A stretch of DNA of 8,651 bases from Desulfobacterales bacterium (lineage in GTDB: Bacteria; Desulfobacterota; Desulfobacteria; Desulfobacterales; Desulfosalsimonadaceae). The notes beneath the pieces were generated by a model. It was not told the origin of the DNA and did no database searches. It worked only from the letters and a program-made list of their open reading frames with translations. Position 1 is the stretch's first letter. Each line of letters starts with the position of its first letter. The stretch covers positions 1-8,651 of the forward strand of contig JAGTVF010000148.1 in the NCBI GenBank assembly GCA_018224315.1, read 5' to 3'. The translations under genes were made by a program, and so were the position numbers. Below are positions 6,470-8,651 of the stretch, one piece after another.

Positions 6470-6471
6470 CA
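6442..6471 (-). promoter_or_regulatory. Candidate sigma70-type promoter before the NifX-type gene
   Basis: On the minus strand TGGACA (6466-6471; 5/6 to the -35 consensus) is followed after 18 bases by TATTTT (6442-6447; 4/6 to -10). This would start a transcript near 6435 covering the NifX-type, kinase, receiver and kinase-like genes. No sigma54 -24/-12 element (TGGC-N8-TTGC type) is visible in this gap. The support is only sequence resemblance. Confidence 0.35.
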
Positions 6472-6503
6472 ACCATTTCCCGGTCTGCGGGGTCTGTTTT
6501 GCC

Positions 6504-7922
6504 CTACTGGATCTGATACTGTTTGATTTTCCGCCACAGGGTGCTTCTGCCCCAGCCCAGCAGGGCTGCGGCCTTGTTGCGGCGGCCGCCGGTCCGGACA
6601 AGGGCGTCGATGATCATCTGCTTTTCGGTCTCCGCCCATGTGGCCGCCTCTTCGGCGCTGTGCTGAGCAGTGCCGGAAACCGTTCCGGGCACCGGCCGCG
6701 GCTGCGTGTCAGGATCGGCAGCCCCCGCAGCCGGATTGACTTTTCTGCTGAGATAAGCGGGCAGATCATCGGGTTGAATTTGATGCTGCCGGCAGACATT
6801 GACCGCGTATTTGATGATGTTTCGCAATTCCCGCACATTGCCCGGATAAGGGTAGGTGCTGAGCAAATCCAAAGTTTCAGGGGCAGTTTTCGGGATATCT
6901 TTGCCAAAACCCGTGGCGAATTTGTGCAGAAAATGCTCCGTGAGCAGACTGATGTCATCTCCCCGATGCCGCAGCGAAGGCAGGTGGAGGCGTACCATGT
7001 TTAGCCGGAACAGCAGGTCTTTGCGGAATCTGCCTTGTTCCGCCATTTGTTCCAGGTTCCGGTGATCGCCTGCGATAACACGCACATCCACCTGAAAGCC
7101 CCGGGTTCCGCCCATGGGATAGACGGTGTTGTTGTCCAGAAGGTTTAAAAGTCTTGCCTGCAGGGCCAGGGGCAAATCTCCGATTTCGGCAAGATACAGG
7201 GTGCCGTTGTGCGCCAGCCGGAACCGGCCCTGCCGGTTTTCGGTGGCGCCGGGAAATGCGTCCTTGAGGTGTCCGAACAATTCGGATTCAAGAAGGGTTT
7301 CGGGCAGGGCCCCGCAGTTGATTTTGACAAACGGTCCCCGGGCCCGGCCGGCGTTTTCGTGGATGGTCCTGGCCGCCAGGTCCTTTCCCGTGCCGGTCTC
7401 ACCGGTAATCAGCACCGGGGAATGGTTTTGGGCGATCAGGGGCAGGGTTCGAAAGATGCTGACCATGTCCGGGCTTTTGCCGATCATCCCGGCAAAGCCA
7501 AATGCCGGATGCATTTGTGTCTCTGGCTGAGCTGCGGCCCGCAGGTCCTCGATGGCGTCCACATAGCCCAGGCACCGGCCATCGGGGTCAAAAAGTCCGA
7601 TAATGGTAATACGCACGTCAATGCGCTGTCTTTCCCGGTTGATCAGATCACTGTGCACGCACACCGGTCCGGTGTCCGGGGAAATTTTGGATACCGGACT
7701 GTCTTTGAGATAGGCCCGGGCGCGCACAATATTGTGGCAGGCCATGTTTTTTGCTTCCTGGGTGCTATAGCCGGTCAGGGCGGAAGCCGCCCGGTTCATG
7801 TAACGGATTTGGCGCCGGGCATCGAGCAGGATCAGGGCTGTGGGAATTTCGTCGAAAACAGCTTCTGCGGAAACCGGCGCATCCAACAGCCCTGAAATCA
7901 GATGCTGGCAATGATTTTCCAA
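6504..7922 (-). CDS. Enhancer-binding-protein-like regulator with atypical AAA+ motifs (PAS - AAA+ - Fis HTH)
   Basis: This is a 472-residue cytosolic regulator. It has an N-terminal PAS domain (about 20-128), a sigma54-activator AAA+ domain (about 145-395) and a Fis-type helix-turn-helix (about 443-470, NKAAALLGWGRSTLWRKI). It has no receiver domain. Walker A is intact (GETGTGKD, 174-181), as are the Arg-finger region (FRKDLLFRLN, 299-308) and sensor II (GNVRE, 361-365). Three key sites deviate. The GAFTGA loop reads DAFPGA (221-226). The Walker B Asp is Ala (LYLAEIGDLP, A245 followed by E246). Sensor I reads AGDHRNL instead of the usual AATNRDL. The start is TTG 7922, because GGGGAGGAG lies six bases upstream; it begins 19 bp after the methyltransferase stop. 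A TTG at 8027 would overlap that gene by 86 bp. In the normal family the protein opens sigma54 promoters; here that activity is doubtful, and sigma70-type regulation or repression is possible. Confidence 0.88.
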   Translation of the reverse strand: MENHCQHLISGLLDAPVSAEAVFDEIPTALILLDARRQIRYMNRAASALTGYSTQEAKNMACHNIVRARAYLKDSPVSKISPDTGPVCVHSDLINRERQRIDVRITIIGLFDPDGRCLGYVDAIEDLRAAAQPETQMHPAFGFAGMIGKSPDMVSIFRTLPLIAQNHSPVLITGETGTGKDLAARTIHENAGRARGPFVKINCGALPETLLESELFGHLKDAFPGATENRQGRFRLAHNGTLYLAEIGDLPLALQARLLNLLDNNTVYPMGGTRGFQVDVRVIAGDHRNLEQMAEQGRFRKDLLFRLNMVRLHLPSLRHRGDDISLLTEHFLHKFATGFGKDIPKTAPETLDLLSTYPYPGNVRELRNIIKYAVNVCRQHQIQPDDLPAYLSRKVNPAAGAADPDTQPRPVPGTVSGTAQHSAEEAATWAETEKQMIIDALVRTGGRRNKAAALLGWGRSTLWRKIKQYQIQ

Positions 7923-7928
7923 AAAGCG

Positions 7929-7937
7929 CTCCTCCCC
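7929..7937 (-). promoter_or_regulatory. Ribosome binding site deciding the TTG start of the regulator
   Basis: GGGGAGGAG on the minus strand ends six bases before TTG 7922. The open frame has no ATG near the PAS domain, so this strong site is the main reason for the start assigned. Confidence 0.75.
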
Positions 7938-7941
7938 GGCC

Positions 7942-8607
7942 CTATGCTTTGTGTCTGAGGGTATGGATGACGATTTGTTTTTTTTCTCCCATGCCGGTAA
8001 AGGCCATGCCCTTGTGGGAAAGATCAAATTGCTTTTCGGCTTCCATGAGAAATTCCATCATGGACATCCGGGCGATATCATGGGCCAGATAGGCTGTGCC
8101 GCCGGATTTGAGCTTTTTTTTGAGAATGTCAATGACCGGGTGTACGTCAGATTTTCGGTATATCAGCTCTGAGCCGCAGATGATATCCCAGGTTTCATGG
8201 GTATCGGGTTCCGGCCAGTCAAGGGCTGAGACCCGCACGGTGTCAATTCCGTTGTGGGCCGCGTTTTTCTCCATCAGTGCCAGGGCATCTGGTTCATTGT
8301 CCGTAAGGGTCACCTGGTGGCCGAAGGCGCCGAGAAACAATCCGGTAATGCCCATGCCGGCACCGATTTCAAGAATTTTCTGGTTTTTATCCAGCCCCTT
8401 ATCAATCAGCCAATCCGTGAGCACGATGCCCGCTTCCCAGATTTTTACCCAGAAGGGAAAATGCGCGATTTCCTGCCGGCCTTCAGCCTCGAGCTCTAAC
8501 ATCAGCGGCTCAAGATTTTTAACGCACAGGATCTCTAAACGCCGGCCTCCGATGGCAAGGGCCTTTGGCTCCAGTTCAATGTTGGGGCGAAGCAGCAGTT
8601 GGGTCAT
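7942..8607 (-). CDS. Class I SAM-dependent methyltransferase (Methyltransf_16 / METTL-like)
   Basis: This 221-residue protein has a Rossmann-type methyltransferase core. The SAM-binding motif I is ILEIGAGMGITG (78-89), the acidic end of strand 2 is LTDNEPDAL (101-109) and motif II/III lies around ALDWPEPD (128-135). The segment PFWVKIWEAG (51-60) before motif I, and the DWP, are typical of the lysine-methyltransferase-like Methyltransf_16 group, which mostly methylates proteins. The substrate cannot be read from the sequence. ATG 8607 gives a full-length domain but has no clear Shine-Dalgarno sequence, so the start is less certain than elsewhere. It is the first visible gene of the minus-strand block and ends 19 bp before the regulator, with the ribosome site of the regulator in the gap. 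A functional link to the signalling genes is only positional. Confidence 0.85.
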   Translation of the reverse strand: MTQLLLRPNIELEPKALAIGGRRLEILCVKNLEPLMLELEAEGRQEIAHFPFWVKIWEAGIVLTDWLIDKGLDKNQKILEIGAGMGITGLFLGAFGHQVTLTDNEPDALALMEKNAAHNGIDTVRVSALDWPEPDTHETWDIICGSELIYRKSDVHPVIDILKKKLKSGGTAYLAHDIARMSMMEFLMEAEKQFDLSHKGMAFTGMGEKKQIVIHTLRHKA

Positions 8608-8651
8608 AACAGTCGTTTTGTTTGTTTTGGCAGAAAACGGGCTTTGCGCGA

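Noticed and set aside
6405..6476. Extension of the NifX-type protein to ATG 6476
   Set aside because: The family N-terminal strand begins directly at ATG 6404; the extension runs through the promoter candidate and the inverted repeat.
7209..7895. Plus-strand open frame of 228 codons
   Set aside because: It is antisense to the AAA+ and PAS coding region of the regulator, which has clear motifs in its own frame.
7923..8027. TTG start at 8027 for the enhancer-binding-protein-like gene
   Set aside because: It would overlap the methyltransferase by 86 bp, and the 35 extra residues match no domain; TTG 7922 has an excellent ribosome site.
1..8651. CRISPR array, tRNA, insertion sequence or attachment site
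   Set aside because: I saw no regularly spaced repeats, tRNA cloverleaf, transposase gene or terminal inverted repeats by eye; short unobtrusive elements could still be missed without computation.

Overview
The window looks like a chromosomal segment of a Gram-negative, probably sulfate-reducing Desulfobacterota-type bacterium. This placement is an inference from gene style: a dCache sensor kinase, several receiver-only response regulators, a NifX-type protein beside a Fis-type enhancer-binding protein, and a long SLC13 permease with internal TrkA-C domains. No rRNA, tRNA or other phylogenetic marker is present. I see no insertion sequence, CRISPR array, tRNA or integration site.

Layout. Positions 1-2145 read on the plus strand: the 3' end of an unidentified gene, an unannotated 29-residue single-membrane-span protein (200-289), and a 603-residue SLC13/DASS-type permease. 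A long, nearly perfect hairpin at 2168-2207 follows and can end transcription from both sides. Everything from 2258 to 8607 reads on the minus strand as one tightly packed block. In transcription order it holds a class I methyltransferase, an enhancer-binding-protein-like regulator (TTG start), a NifX/NifB-domain protein, a dCache histidine kinase, receiver-only regulator 1, a short histidine-kinase-like protein with a ruined ATP site, receiver-only regulator 2 and receiver-only regulator 3. Gaps are small or negative, except for about 99 bp before the NifX-type gene and 115 bp before receiver 3. Both of those gaps carry sigma70-like promoter candidates with the same -35 hexamer, TGGACA.

How the genes may work together (inference). 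The membrane kinase senses a periplasmic ligand through its dCache domain and has a complete catalytic core. It can phosphorylate three paralogous receivers, none of which has an output domain. The short kinase-like protein keeps the phospho-accepting His but has lost the nucleotide-binding motifs, so it could serve as a ChpT-like phosphotransfer hub among the receivers. The only DNA-binding protein in the block is the enhancer-binding-protein homologue. It has no receiver domain, and its AAA+ domain carries substitutions in the GAFTGA loop (DAFPGA), the Walker B aspartate (Ala) and sensor I. It is therefore unlikely to be an ordinary sigma54 activator. The NifX-type protein, translationally coupled to the kinase, may bind an Fe/Mo cluster and add a metal or redox input. 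The convergent permease is a possible but unproven target.

The most unusual point is this combination: a phosphorelay with three receivers and a degenerate transferase, linked to a catalytically atypical enhancer-binding protein and a NifX-type protein.
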